Of a stretch of DNA of 64,000 nucleotides, positions 27,647-35,635 are shown one piece after another. Position 1 is the stretch's first letter. Every line of letters starts with the position of its first letter. The notes beneath the pieces are model-generated. The model was not told the DNA's origin and made no database searches. It was given only the letters and a program-made list of their open reading frames with translations. This DNA comes from Microlunatus sp. Gsoil 973 (lineage in GTDB: Bacteria; Actinomycetota; Actinomycetes; Propionibacteriales; Propionibacteriaceae). The position numbers and the translations under genes were made by a program. The stretch covers positions 1,798,001 through 1,862,000 of the forward strand of contig NZ_CP046122.1 of assembly GCF_009707365.1 (NCBI RefSeq), read 5' to 3'.

Positions 27647-28873
27647 ATGAACGCACCGAACACACTCAACACACCGGCAGACAGCTACGACTATCTGATC
27701 ATCGGTGGCGGCATGGTCGCCGACAACGCCGCCAAGGCGATCCAGGACGTCGACCCCAACGGAAGCGTCGGGATCATCAGTTCCGATCCCGACGAACCGG
27801 TCACGCGTCCCGCACTGACCAAGAAGCTGTGGACCGATCCCGACTTCGAGTTCGAAGAGGTCTGGCTGAAGACGGTCGAACAGACCGGGGCGCAGTTGAT
27901 CACCGGCGTGACCGTCGACTCGGTCGACCCGGCCCGCCACCGGATCACCGCCGGCGGGAACACCGTGGGTTACCGGCGGCTGCTGCTGGCAACCGGTGGC
28001 GAACCGACCCGGCTTGACCTGCCTGAGGACGACCGGGTCATCCACTTCCGCTCCGTCGACGACTACCGTCGACTGCGGGAGCTGTCCGGGAACGGTCGGC
28101 AGGTCGCCGTCGTCGGTGGCGGGTACATCGGCACCGAACTCGCCGCCGGGCTGTCCCAGAACGACACCAAGGTGATCATGATCTTTCCGCAGGAGCTGAT
28201 CTATGCCGAGAAGTTCCCGCGACACCTGGCCGAGCATCTCACCGACCTCTACCGGCAGCACGGGATCGACCTGCGTCCACAGACCAGGATCACCGGCGGC
28301 GAAACCGGACCCGACGGAGTTCGGCTCAGCACCGAATCCGGCGACGGGATCGACGCCGACGCCGTGGTCGTCGGACTGGGCGTCACGCCTCGTACCGAAC
28401 TGGCCGAGAAGGCCGGACTCGAGGTCGATGACGGCGTGATCGTCGACGAGTTCCTGACCACCAGTGACCCCGACATCCTGGCTGCCGGCGACATCGCCAG
28501 CTATCCCGACGCGATCCTCGGCCGACAACGGGTCGAGCACGTGGACAACGCCAACGCCATGGGCACCCAGGCGGGCCGGAACCTCGCCGGAGCACACGAG
28601 CGGTACGACTACACGCCGTACTTCTACTCCGAGCTGTTCGGCAACCGGTACGAGGCGGTCGGCAGCCTGGACGCATCCGCCGAGACGGTGGAGTCCTGGG
28701 ACGGTGATCACGAGCGCGGCGTCGTGTACTACCTGGACGGTCGGGGCGGTGTCGCCGGCGTGCTGTTGTGGAACGTCGAGGACCAGACCGATCGGGCCCG
28801 CGAAGTGATCAAGAAGTCCGGCGACCGCGAGATCGACCGGGACCTGCTGCGCAACGCGATCCCGCTGGGCTGA
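27647..28873 (+). CDS. FAD-dependent NAD(P)-disulfide oxidoreductase family, ferredoxin/rubredoxin reductase-like
   Basis: This 408-aa flavoprotein has two dinucleotide folds: the FAD loop IIGGGMVADNA at residue ~16 and the NAD(P) loop VAVVGGGYIGTELAAGL near 155. The later FAD motif is SDPDILAAGDIA. There is no redox CxxxxC, so it resembles the reductases of electron-transfer chains (ferredoxin reductase or AIF type). ATG 27647 is preferred to the GTG two codons upstream because AGGAG lies 5 bases before it. The 14-bp repeat array ends 18 bases upstream of the start and may affect expression. Confidence 0.87.
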   Translation: MNAPNTLNTPADSYDYLIIGGGMVADNAAKAIQDVDPNGSVGIISSDPDEPVTRPALTKKLWTDPDFEFEEVWLKTVEQTGAQLITGVTVDSVDPARHRITAGGNTVGYRRLLLATGGEPTRLDLPEDDRVIHFRSVDDYRRLRELSGNGRQVAVVGGGYIGTELAAGLSQNDTKVIMIFPQELIYAEKFPRHLAEHLTDLYRQHGIDLRPQTRITGGETGPDGVRLSTESGDGIDADAVVVGLGVTPRTELAEKAGLEVDDGVIVDEFLTTSDPDILAAGDIASYPDAILGRQRVEHVDNANAMGTQAGRNLAGAHERYDYTPYFYSELFGNRYEAVGSLDASAETVESWDGDHERGVVYYLDGRGGVAGVLLWNVEDQTDRAREVIKKSGDREIDRDLLRNAIPLG

Positions 28874-28882
28874 ACGGCCCAG

Positions 28883-29620
28883 TCAGGCCTTCTGCCACAC
28901 CGACACGTGTGACCGGCTCTCGCCGGTGAACGGCTCACCCGACCAGGTCGCCCATCGGTTCTCCAAACCCATCCCGGCGAGCTCGGCCATCAGGTCGAGT
29001 TCGGCCGGCCAGGCGTACCGGAAGGGTACGGCCGCATAACGCGGTCGGCCCTCGACGAAGGTGATGTGATGCGACGTCATTTCCTGCGTCGCGGTGTCAT
29101 AGGTGTCGAAGCCCAGATGCCGCTCAGAGACGTCGAAAGGCACCGCGTCCTGGCCCGGCGGCAGCCGGCGAAGATCAGGAACCATCACCTCGATGACGAA
29201 CCGCCCGCCCGGCCGCAGGTGCCGGGCGGCATTGCGGAAGCAGTCGGTCTGGGCCCGCTGACTGGTGAGGTTCATGATCGTGTTGAAGACCAGATAGACC
29301 AGCGCGAACTCACCGGGCACCACGGCGCTCGTCATGTCTCCGATGGCCACCTCGATGTCCTGTCCCCCGGCCTTGGTCCGCAACTGGTCGACCATCGCCC
29401 GGGACAGCTCGATACCCTCCACCGGGACGCCGCGTTCGGCCAGCGGCAGCGCGATCCGGCCCGTACCGATTGCGAACTCCAGAGCCCGCCCATCGCCGGC
29501 CAGTTCGGCCAACCGTTCGACGGCCGGCGCGATCTGTGCAGCCTGGAACATCGGCGACTCCGGGTCGTCGTAGCCTGCGGCGACGTCTGCCCCGAAGTAC
29601 CCATCGGGATCGTCGGTCAT
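28883..29620 (-). CDS. SAM-dependent methyltransferase, class I
   Basis: This is a 245-aa class I methyltransferase. Motif I is ALEFAIGTGRIALPLAERGV, followed by VEGIELSRAMVDQLR and the motif YLVFNTIMNLTSQRAQTD. The ATG at 29620 is immediately preceded by GGTGGAGG, unusually close for a ribosome site. The open frame upstream runs only through a 12-bp repeat encoding Arg/Gln and is not part of the gene. It converges with the flavin reductase, with 9 bases between the stops. Substrate unknown. Confidence 0.85.
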   Translation of the reverse strand: MTDDPDGYFGADVAAGYDDPESPMFQAAQIAPAVERLAELAGDGRALEFAIGTGRIALPLAERGVPVEGIELSRAMVDQLRTKAGGQDIEVAIGDMTSAVVPGEFALVYLVFNTIMNLTSQRAQTDCFRNAARHLRPGGRFVIEVMVPDLRRLPPGQDAVPFDVSERHLGFDTYDTATQEMTSHHITFVEGRPRYAAVPFRYAWPAELDLMAELAGMGLENRWATWSGEPFTGESRSHVSVWQKA

Positions 29621-29635
29621 CCTCCACCTTCCTCT

Positions 29636-29683
29636 CGTCTGCCCACGTGTCTGCCGTCGTGTCTGCCGTCTTGTCTGCGCCCG
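29636..29683. repeat. 12-bp tandem repeat, four copies
   Basis: Four adjacent 12-bp units based on TGTCTGCCGTCG lie just upstream of the methyltransferase start. The outer two units are diverged. No function is visible. Confidence 0.75.
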
Positions 29684-29698
29684 CTCCCGCACCACGTG

Positions 29699-29736
29699 CT
29701 GCACCCCGCACCGTGTGTACACGGTGCGGGGTGCAG
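29699..29736. terminator. long perfect hairpin downstream of second sugar ABC operon
   Basis: CTGCACCCCGCACCGTGT and its exact reverse complement are separated by two bases, an 18-bp stem, and the near-palindrome extends further outward. It is 42 bases past the stop of the last transporter gene, so it most likely terminates that operon and shields the methyltransferase gene. Confidence 0.75.
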
Positions 29737-29777
29737 CAGTTGGTGCGGCAAGGGCAGGGGTGGCCGATCGGGCTTGA

Positions 29778-30728
29778 TCAGCCCTTCAGACCGCTGCCCG
29801 CGAAGCCCTCGACGATGCGCCGCTGGAAGATCAGGAACAGGATCACCAGTGGCAACGCGCCGAGGATCGAGGACGCCTGGATGTCGCTGAGTCGCTGGCC
29901 GTACGAGCCCTGCACCGTCGCCAAGCCGACCGGGATGGTCATCAGCTTCGGGTTGGACAGGACGAACAGCGGCAGGATCAGGTTGTTCCAGGTACCGACG
30001 AAGGTGACGATCGCCATTGCCGCCATCACCGGCCGGGACAGCGGCATGATGATCGACCGGAAGGAACGCCAGTAGCCCGCGCCGTCGATCCGCGCCGATT
30101 CCTCGAAGTCACGCGGGATACCGTCGAAGAACTGCTTGAACACGAAGACGGAGACCACAGTCGGGATCTGCGGCAGGATCACCGCCCAGTAGGTGTTCAA
30201 CAGCCCACCGATGTTGAGCATCTGGAAGATCGGGACGATCAGGACCTGCGGCGGCACCAAAATGCCGCCGATGAACAGCAGGAAGATCACGTTCCGACCC
30301 CGGAACCGGAGCCGGGACAGCGCGTACGCTGCCATCGCCGAGAACAGTACGGCGAAGATCGTCGTCAGCGCTGCGGTGACGAAGCTGGCCAGGTACCAGT
30401 TCCAGATGTTGCCGGCGGACAGCAGCGTGAAGTACGACGCGAAGGTCAGGTTCCAGTCCTTCAGGATCGCACCGGCACCCACCGCCGACACGCCGTTGTC
30501 GGTGAGCGAGGTCTTGATCGCCCACAGGCTGGGGATCAGCCACAGCACGGCAAAGATGATCAACACCGTCCACGCGACGATGGTGAAGGTTCGTCCGGAG
30601 CCCCGGGCACCGTTCTCGGGAACGTGCCGTGCCGGTGCCGCCGCGGACACCCCGTTGCGGGCTCGGCGCGGTGGCCGGGAATCGGGCCCTTGTTCTGTGG
30701 TCGGCGTCTCCGCCGTACGCTCGGTCAT
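29778..30728 (-). CDS. carbohydrate ABC transporter permease, MalG type (second system)
   Basis: This CUT1 permease has 316 aa from ATG 30728. A hydrophilic N-terminus of ~45 residues precedes six helices. The EAA loop is ESARIDGAGYWRSFRSIIMP and the protein ends with the typical QRRIVEGFAGSGLKG. The ATGA overlap with the upstream permease fixes the start. The ATPase is not encoded nearby. Confidence 0.93.
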   Translation of the reverse strand: MTERTAETPTTEQGPDSRPPRRARNGVSAAAPARHVPENGARGSGRTFTIVAWTVLIIFAVLWLIPSLWAIKTSLTDNGVSAVGAGAILKDWNLTFASYFTLLSAGNIWNWYLASFVTAALTTIFAVLFSAMAAYALSRLRFRGRNVIFLLFIGGILVPPQVLIVPIFQMLNIGGLLNTYWAVILPQIPTVVSVFVFKQFFDGIPRDFEESARIDGAGYWRSFRSIIMPLSRPVMAAMAIVTFVGTWNNLILPLFVLSNPKLMTIPVGLATVQGSYGQRLSDIQASSILGALPLVILFLIFQRRIVEGFAGSGLKG

Positions 30729-31684
30729 CGCGTTGCCTCCCTTCGTTCCTGAGCCCGCACGATCAGCTGGCGGACCAGGGTGATCAGCAGGATGACGATG
30801 AACAACAGCACCGAGGCGGCCGAGGCAGCACCGACCCGGTAGTCGGTGAATGCGGTGTTGGTGACCAGGCCGAGCAGCACCTGGGTCGAGATGCCCGGCC
30901 CACCGGCAGTCATCAGGTAGACCTGATCGAAGATCTTCATGCTGGCCACGATCTGCAGCAGGATCACCAGCGTCGTTGTCCGGCCCAGCAGCGGGATGGT
31001 GATCGACCGGATCTGCTGCCAGGGTGAGGCGCCGTCCACCGCGGCGGCCTCGTACAACTCTCGCGGGATGTCTTGCAGGCCGGCGAGATACAGCACGAAG
31101 TTGAAGCCGATCGTCCACCAGACGGTGGTGATGGCGATACCGACCATGGCGATACTCGGCGTGCCGAGCACCGGCAGTGGAGCATCGTCACCGAGCAGAG
31201 TCTGGAACGAGTTCCACAGGCCGGTGCCCGGGGTGAAGATGAAGGTCCAGATCAGCGCGATCGCCGCCGACGGCAGGATGAACGGCACGAAGAAGGCCAG
31301 CCGGAAGAACCACTGCCCGTGTTGTGCCCGGTTGGCCAACACAGCGAAGACGAAGGCCAGGATCACCAGTGGCGGCGTGGTGTAGATCGTGAACTGGATG
31401 GTGTGCCACATCGCCGACCAGAACTCCGGCTTGGTCAGCATCTCTTGGTAGTTGGCGAATCCGGCGAACCCGCCGAATCCGTTCCTGATCATCGTGGTGT
31501 TGAAGAAGCTGGTGATCAGCATGTAGATCACCGGCCAGATCAGGAACAACACGTAGAAGACTCCGAAGGGCACAAGGAAGAGCCAGCCGGCCCGGCTCAT
31601 CCCCTTGGTCCGCGGACTTCCGCTCTCGTCGTCTCGCGTCGGCCGCGCGACCGGCGCCGATTGGATTTCTGCAGTCGCCGTCAT
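30725..31684 (-). CDS. carbohydrate ABC transporter permease, MalF type (second system)
   Basis: This 319-aa CUT1 permease has the first helix GWLFLVPFGVFYVLFLIWPV and the EAA loop EAAAVDGASPWQQIRSITIP. Start and stop overlap the binding-protein and MalG genes. It shares the sugar with the lipoprotein encoded upstream. Confidence 0.93.
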   Translation of the reverse strand: MTATAEIQSAPVARPTRDDESGSPRTKGMSRAGWLFLVPFGVFYVLFLIWPVIYMLITSFFNTTMIRNGFGGFAGFANYQEMLTKPEFWSAMWHTIQFTIYTTPPLVILAFVFAVLANRAQHGQWFFRLAFFVPFILPSAAIALIWTFIFTPGTGLWNSFQTLLGDDAPLPVLGTPSIAMVGIAITTVWWTIGFNFVLYLAGLQDIPRELYEAAAVDGASPWQQIRSITIPLLGRTTTLVILLQIVASMKIFDQVYLMTAGGPGISTQVLLGLVTNTAFTDYRVGAASAASVLLFIVILLITLVRQLIVRAQERREATR

Positions 31685-33057
31685 AGCGGGCTCTCCGTCC
31701 TCGCGTAGATCTCAAGCTGTTGGCGGGCGCTGGCGAGCGCGGCCTTGGGCGATGCGATCCCCTGCAGGACCAGGCCGATCTGGGCGCCGACGATGTTCTC
31801 GAAGTTGGAACCGGAGCCGGAATACCACGCCGGCGCGTCGTAGACCGCATAGTTCGCCGCCTGCGCGTAGTTTGCCTGCGGCAGGAGCTTCTTGTACGCC
31901 TCGCTGTCCTTGATCGGCAGATAGGCCGGAACGTGACCGCCCTTGGCCCAGGTCATGCTCTGCGAAAGCAGGAACTTGACGAAGCCCATGGTCCGCTTCA
32001 GCTGGTCCGCGCTGCGATCCATCCGTGGCAGGACGAACATGTGGGAGTCCGCCTGGGCGGCCGGCTTGTCGTAGATCGTCGGCACCGGAACCATGCCGAA
32101 CTTGAATCCCGGAACCGCCTCGGCGGTACTGATCTCCCACTCGCCTTCCAGGTAGAAGGCCGACTTGCCGGTGAACATCATCGTTTCCGCGCCGGCGTAG
32201 TCGGTGGTCGGTGGCATCAGGCCGGACTTGGTCAGCGACTGGATCCAGGCCAGCGTGTCGAGGGTGAGTTCCTTGTTGTAGGTGAGCTTCCGCCCGCCGT
32301 CACCCAGCCACGGCGTGTTGCCGTCGCGCTGGCTGTAGAGAGTCTGGAACCAGCGCCAGGGAGTCGACGTGTCGCCGACCGAGCAGACCGACGCTCCGTA
32401 GGCACCCGTCACCTTCTTGGCCGCCGTCAGCGCAGCCTCCCAGCCGTCCTTGCCGTGGATCGGCTTGAGATTGCCGGAGCTGTCCAGGAGACCGGCCTTC
32501 TGGCAGACGTCCTTGTTGTAGAACATGACGAACGGGTGGGTGTCCAGCGGGATCGCGTACGTCTTCCCGTCGACCTTCGCCTGGTCCCAGGCCGTCTGGT
32601 TGAAGTCGCTCTGACTCAACCCCACCAGACTGAGCATGTCGTCGGTGATCTCGGTCAGCAGCCCGGCGCTCGCCAGATTCTTCATCCGGGTCAGGTGGGC
32701 GATGCACACGTCCGGCGGCGCACCGCCGACGGTGGCCAGTGAGACCTTTGTGTAGTACGGGTTGCCCCAGCTGAACGTCGCCGCTTGGAGTGGCGACGCA
32801 CCCGGAGACTTCTCGTACGCATTCTGCATGTCGACCATGCGGACCCCGTCGCCGCCGCCGAACAGATTCCAGTAGGTGACCGTGCCGGGTGCGAGCTGTG
32901 TGCGGGCAATTCCGGCCGACAATGCCGATCCGCATCCCGACAACCCTCCGGCGAGGCCGAGACCCGCGGCAAGCCCAAGGCCGCCGCGGATCAACCCTCG
33001 CCTGGAAAGACGTGTCGGAGCGGAGAACGGGCCGCTTCCGCGGTCGCGAGAAACCAT
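31681..33057 (-). CDS. sugar-binding lipoprotein of second ABC transporter, Tat-type signal
   Basis: This family 1 extracellular binding protein has 458 aa from ATG 33057, preceded by AAAGGGG. The signal has a twin-arginine motif (LSRRGLIRGG), a Gly/Ala/Leu core and the lipobox LSGCG, so it is probably exported folded by Tat and lipidated. The mature domain contains GAPPDVCIAHLTRMKNLASA and PLDTHPFVMFYNKDV, typical of oligosaccharide or polyol binders. It sits 2 kb from a tetrulose-phosphate operon, which makes a sugar-alcohol ligand possible but unproven. Confidence 0.9.
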   Translation of the reverse strand: MVSRDRGSGPFSAPTRLSRRGLIRGGLGLAAGLGLAGGLSGCGSALSAGIARTQLAPGTVTYWNLFGGGDGVRMVDMQNAYEKSPGASPLQAATFSWGNPYYTKVSLATVGGAPPDVCIAHLTRMKNLASAGLLTEITDDMLSLVGLSQSDFNQTAWDQAKVDGKTYAIPLDTHPFVMFYNKDVCQKAGLLDSSGNLKPIHGKDGWEAALTAAKKVTGAYGASVCSVGDTSTPWRWFQTLYSQRDGNTPWLGDGGRKLTYNKELTLDTLAWIQSLTKSGLMPPTTDYAGAETMMFTGKSAFYLEGEWEISTAEAVPGFKFGMVPVPTIYDKPAAQADSHMFVLPRMDRSADQLKRTMGFVKFLLSQSMTWAKGGHVPAYLPIKDSEAYKKLLPQANYAQAANYAVYDAPAWYSGSGSNFENIVGAQIGLVLQGIASPKAALASARQQLEIYARTESPL

Positions 33058-33139
33058 CTGCGTCCCCTTTGGCGCTATCCCTCCGTCGCTCCGACAGCGG
33101 GCACGATGATCCCGACAACCCGCGCGGAGCCTTATGAAG

Positions 33140-33173
33140 TGACTGTATCGACGTACCGTTCGAGTTTCAACGT
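33140..33173 (-). promoter_or_regulatory. promoter and overlapping operator of second sugar ABC operon
   Basis: On the minus strand TTGAAA (33168-33163) and TACAGT (33145-33140) are 17 bases apart, a near-consensus housekeeping promoter. A CAACGTTG palindrome (33166-33173) within GTTTCAACGTTGTAAGC overlaps the -35 box, as expected for LacI-type repression. The leader to the ATG would be about 75 bases. Confidence 0.6.
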
Positions 33174-33254
33174 TGTAAGCCCGATCGTGACCCAAGGTGT
33201 CGGGTGATCAAGTTCTGACTCGACAAACCAGCTCGGCACCGGACCGGGATCGGG

Positions 33255-34001
33255 TCAGCCGAGTGCGGCGACGCCGATCGCGGCCAGGCTGATGAGCCAG
33301 CTCAGAAAGCTGCCGAGCAGGAAGTACTCGGTGACTTCGTCGATGCCGACACCGGTCACCGAGCCGCCCCGGCGGCGGGCGTTCAACTCGGGGAATCTGA
33401 TCAAGCCCTTGGCGGCGATCACCAGGCCGGCGGCGGTCGCGTACCCGCTGAAGCCGAGACCGAAGATGAAGATCCGCTCCAGCGGTCCGAGCAGTCGGCC
33501 GCCACGGAGTTGATCAGAGGCCTGCGGTTCGCCGAACGGCTTGATCGTCCCGGTCGCGGCCAGTACCAGCCGGACGATCTCGTTGCCGGTGCTCAACTGG
33601 ATCAGGAACAGACCGAGCACCAGCAGGAAGCGATCCGGTCCGACGCTGACCAGGCCGTACCACCCGGTGGCCCGGAGCCAGTCGGCGAGCACTCCCCCGG
33701 CCGTACCGGCCAACGGACTCAGGATGATCATCACCAACACACCGGCGACCAGCACGGTCAGCGGCACGGCCTGGTGCAGGGCTCCGACCCGGGAACGTCC
33801 GGACAACACCAACCAGGCGACGGTGATCAGCCCCGATCCGACCAGCAGGCAGACGGCGCCGATCGAACCAAGATCGGCCAGCAGACCGAAAGCGATGATC
33901 ATCACAGGTCCGGCGATCACCGGCGCCCAGAACGGCAGCGCCTGGCGCCGGCACAGATCGGTCAGCCCGATGGCGATCAATAACACACCGACGACGCTCA
34001 T
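33255..34001 (-). CDS. integral membrane protein, partner of SatD (DUF3307-like C-terminus)
   Basis: This 248-aa protein has about seven hydrophobic helices. The last part (AAKGLIRFPELNARRRGG with EVTEYFLLGSFLSWLISL) matches the pattern K-x-x-x-RFPE...EYFLIGTxxS of membrane proteins encoded next to SatD regulators. The start at ATG 34001 overlaps the satD stop (ATGA). The role is unknown; co-occurrence suggests that SatD controls or senses for this membrane protein. Confidence 0.7.
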   Translation of the reverse strand: MSVVGVLLIAIGLTDLCRRQALPFWAPVIAGPVMIIAFGLLADLGSIGAVCLLVGSGLITVAWLVLSGRSRVGALHQAVPLTVLVAGVLVMIILSPLAGTAGGVLADWLRATGWYGLVSVGPDRFLLVLGLFLIQLSTGNEIVRLVLAATGTIKPFGEPQASDQLRGGRLLGPLERIFIFGLGFSGYATAAGLVIAAKGLIRFPELNARRRGGSVTGVGIDEVTEYFLLGSFLSWLISLAAIGVAALG

Positions 34002-34654
34002 CGCACCTCCCGGAGCATGGCGCTGGCAGCGACGATCACATCGAGGCCGTCGCGCTGGGCGCGCTGCGACACCGCCGAGGTGGAGATGTCCTCGGCTCGG
34101 GCGATCTCGGTCTTGCTCCGGCCTGCCACCAGACCTCCCAGGATCCGCATCGAACGGTCGTCCAACGATCCCATCAGATGGTCCCGACACAGCAGTGCCG
34201 CCTCCACCGCTGCCTCGTTCGGACCACTGCCGTCGGGCGCCGCGCGATAACAGAACCGCGCGTTGCGCGTGCCGGGGTGCATCGCCCTGGCCTCCACCGT
34301 CTCGATCGCGGCACGGGCCTGCCACCAGGCCGGACCGTCCTGGGTACGCCGCTCAGGGTCGAGGATCTCGACCTTCCCCCAGCCGATGCCGAACCGGATG
34401 TCCGTCTGGGGCGCCAGTAGGATCCGCAACAGGAAGGCGGCATGCAGCGCGTCGCCGACGGTGGCATAGCTCGACTGCACCTCGTCGCCGGCCAAGATCG
34501 TCGGCGGGTCAAGGCTTGGCGTCTGCCGTTGTACGGCCGACAGCGCGCGGGAGAGCCGCTGGTGCAGTGCCTGGCGATCGACGGCCGTACGCGATGCGAC
34601 GAGGTCCCCGATCAGCGCGGCCCGCATCCCGGTCGCTGAAGCTTTTTCCTTCAC
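33998..34654 (-). CDS. SatD family regulator with C-terminal helix-turn-helix
   Basis: This 218-aa protein has the SatD signature: RAALIGDLVASR at the start, AGDEVQSSYATVGDALHAAF, and IRFGIGWGKVEIL in the middle. The end (SKTEIARAEDISTSAVSQRA) is a helix-turn-helix. SatD was named from acid tolerance in Streptococcus; its molecular function is unclear. The GTG at 34654 is used; an ATG at codon 10 is the alternative. A CACAAT box 6 bases upstream of the GTG suggests a leaderless transcript. Two 17-bp dyads flank the start. Confidence 0.78.
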   Translation of the reverse strand: MKEKASATGMRAALIGDLVASRTAVDRQALHQRLSRALSAVQRQTPSLDPPTILAGDEVQSSYATVGDALHAAFLLRILLAPQTDIRFGIGWGKVEILDPERRTQDGPAWWQARAAIETVEARAMHPGTRNARFCYRAAPDGSGPNEAAVEAALLCRDHLMGSLDDRSMRILGGLVAGRSKTEIARAEDISTSAVSQRAQRDGLDVIVAASAMLREVR

Positions 34655-34681
34655 CCGGCCATTGTGAAGCTATCTCCTTCA
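34637..34681. promoter_or_regulatory. two operator-like dyads at the satD start
   Basis: TGAAGCTTTTTCCTTCA (34637-34653) and TGAAGCTATCTCCTTCA (34665-34681) are 14/17 identical, and each is an inverted repeat TGAAG...CTTCA. Their centres are 28 bases apart and they flank the CACAAT box and the GTG start codon. This is the layout of an autoregulatory operator pair for the helix-turn-helix protein encoded here. Confidence 0.6.
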
Positions 34682-34766
34682 AGCACGCAAGGTTGAACTT
34701 GATGGCTTACAAGCCCGGGACCTGCTTCCCGCACCACTTGCGCGGCGGCGCACCCGCTGCAGCCGG

Positions 34767-34823
34767 TGCGGCGCCGACAAACTGGTGCGGCGCCGACAAA
34801 CTGGTGCGGCGCCGAGAAACTGG
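34767..34823. repeat. three 19-bp tandem repeats
   Basis: TGCGGCGCCGACAAACTGG occurs twice exactly and once with one change, then part of a fourth copy. Each unit contains the palindrome GGCGCC. The array lies just after the deoR-type stop and before the satD promoter region and may have terminator activity as folded RNA. Confidence 0.85.
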
Positions 34824-34833
34824 TGCGGCGGGG

Positions 34834-35634
34834 TCAGCGGCGGGGACGCACCACGGTGACGTCGGTGCCGGCGCGTCGCAGGGTCTCCACGACACCGCGC
34901 GGCGTGAGGTGGTCGACGATCACGTGGTCGAACTCCCGGAGTTCGGCGCAGGCGTGCAGCGCCCGGCCGGAGAACTTGGTGTGATCGGCGAGCAGGATCC
35001 TCACCGATGCCGCATCCATCATCGCTCGCTTGGTGTCGACGGTCTCCGACGCCTGGAAGTAGACCGTTTGGTCGATGATGGCGGCTGCTGACATCAGCAG
35101 CAGATCGCTGTGCAACCGGCGGATCGACTCGTTCGTCACCCGGCCCATGAAGGAGGCGCACCAGTTGTAGTACTCCCCGCCGAGGCCGATCAACGACAAC
35201 CCATCGGTGTTGCTCACCTCATTGATCGCGCTCAGCGAGTTGGTGATCACCGTCAACGGCGCACGATCGACGAGCAACGGGATGATCTGGTGCACCGTGG
35301 TCGAATCGTCGAGCAACACCGACTGCCCGGTGTTGACATGGCGCAACGCCGTCCCGGCCAGAGATCGTTTGATCTCCAGCTGTTGGGTCTGCCGGTAGAC
35401 CACGCTGGATTCCACCAGGGTCGAAGCCTGCGCGGTCGCCGCTCCCCTGGACTTGCGGAGCAGTCCGCGGCCTTCCAGTTCGTCAAGATCACGATGCGCG
35501 GTCATTACGCTGATCCCGAACCGCTCGGCCAGTTCCTCGATCCGGATCGACCCGTGCTCCATCACGGCCCGCGCGATGGCGTTCTGCCGTTCGGTACGCC
35601 TGTCCTGGCGGGATCCGGAAGCGGTGCTGGTCAT
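34834..35634 (-). CDS. DeoR family transcriptional regulator
   Basis: This 266-aa repressor has a winged helix at residues ~15-65 (IRIEELAERFGISVMTAHRD) and a DeoR C-terminal sugar-phosphate sensor domain (VLLDDSTTVHQIIPLL, VITNSLSAINEV, DHTKFSGRA). It is the last gene of the probable tetrulose operon, one base after the triose-phosphate-isomerase-like gene, so it most likely responds to a phosphorylated intermediate of that pathway and binds the dyads at 38745-38779. Confidence 0.9.
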   Translation of the reverse strand: MTSTASGSRQDRRTERQNAIARAVMEHGSIRIEELAERFGISVMTAHRDLDELEGRGLLRKSRGAATAQASTLVESSVVYRQTQQLEIKRSLAGTALRHVNTGQSVLLDDSTTVHQIIPLLVDRAPLTVITNSLSAINEVSNTDGLSLIGLGGEYYNWCASFMGRVTNESIRRLHSDLLLMSAAAIIDQTVYFQASETVDTKRAMMDAASVRILLADHTKFSGRALHACAELREFDHVIVDHLTPRGVVETLRRAGTDVTVVRPRR

Positions 35635-35635
35635 T

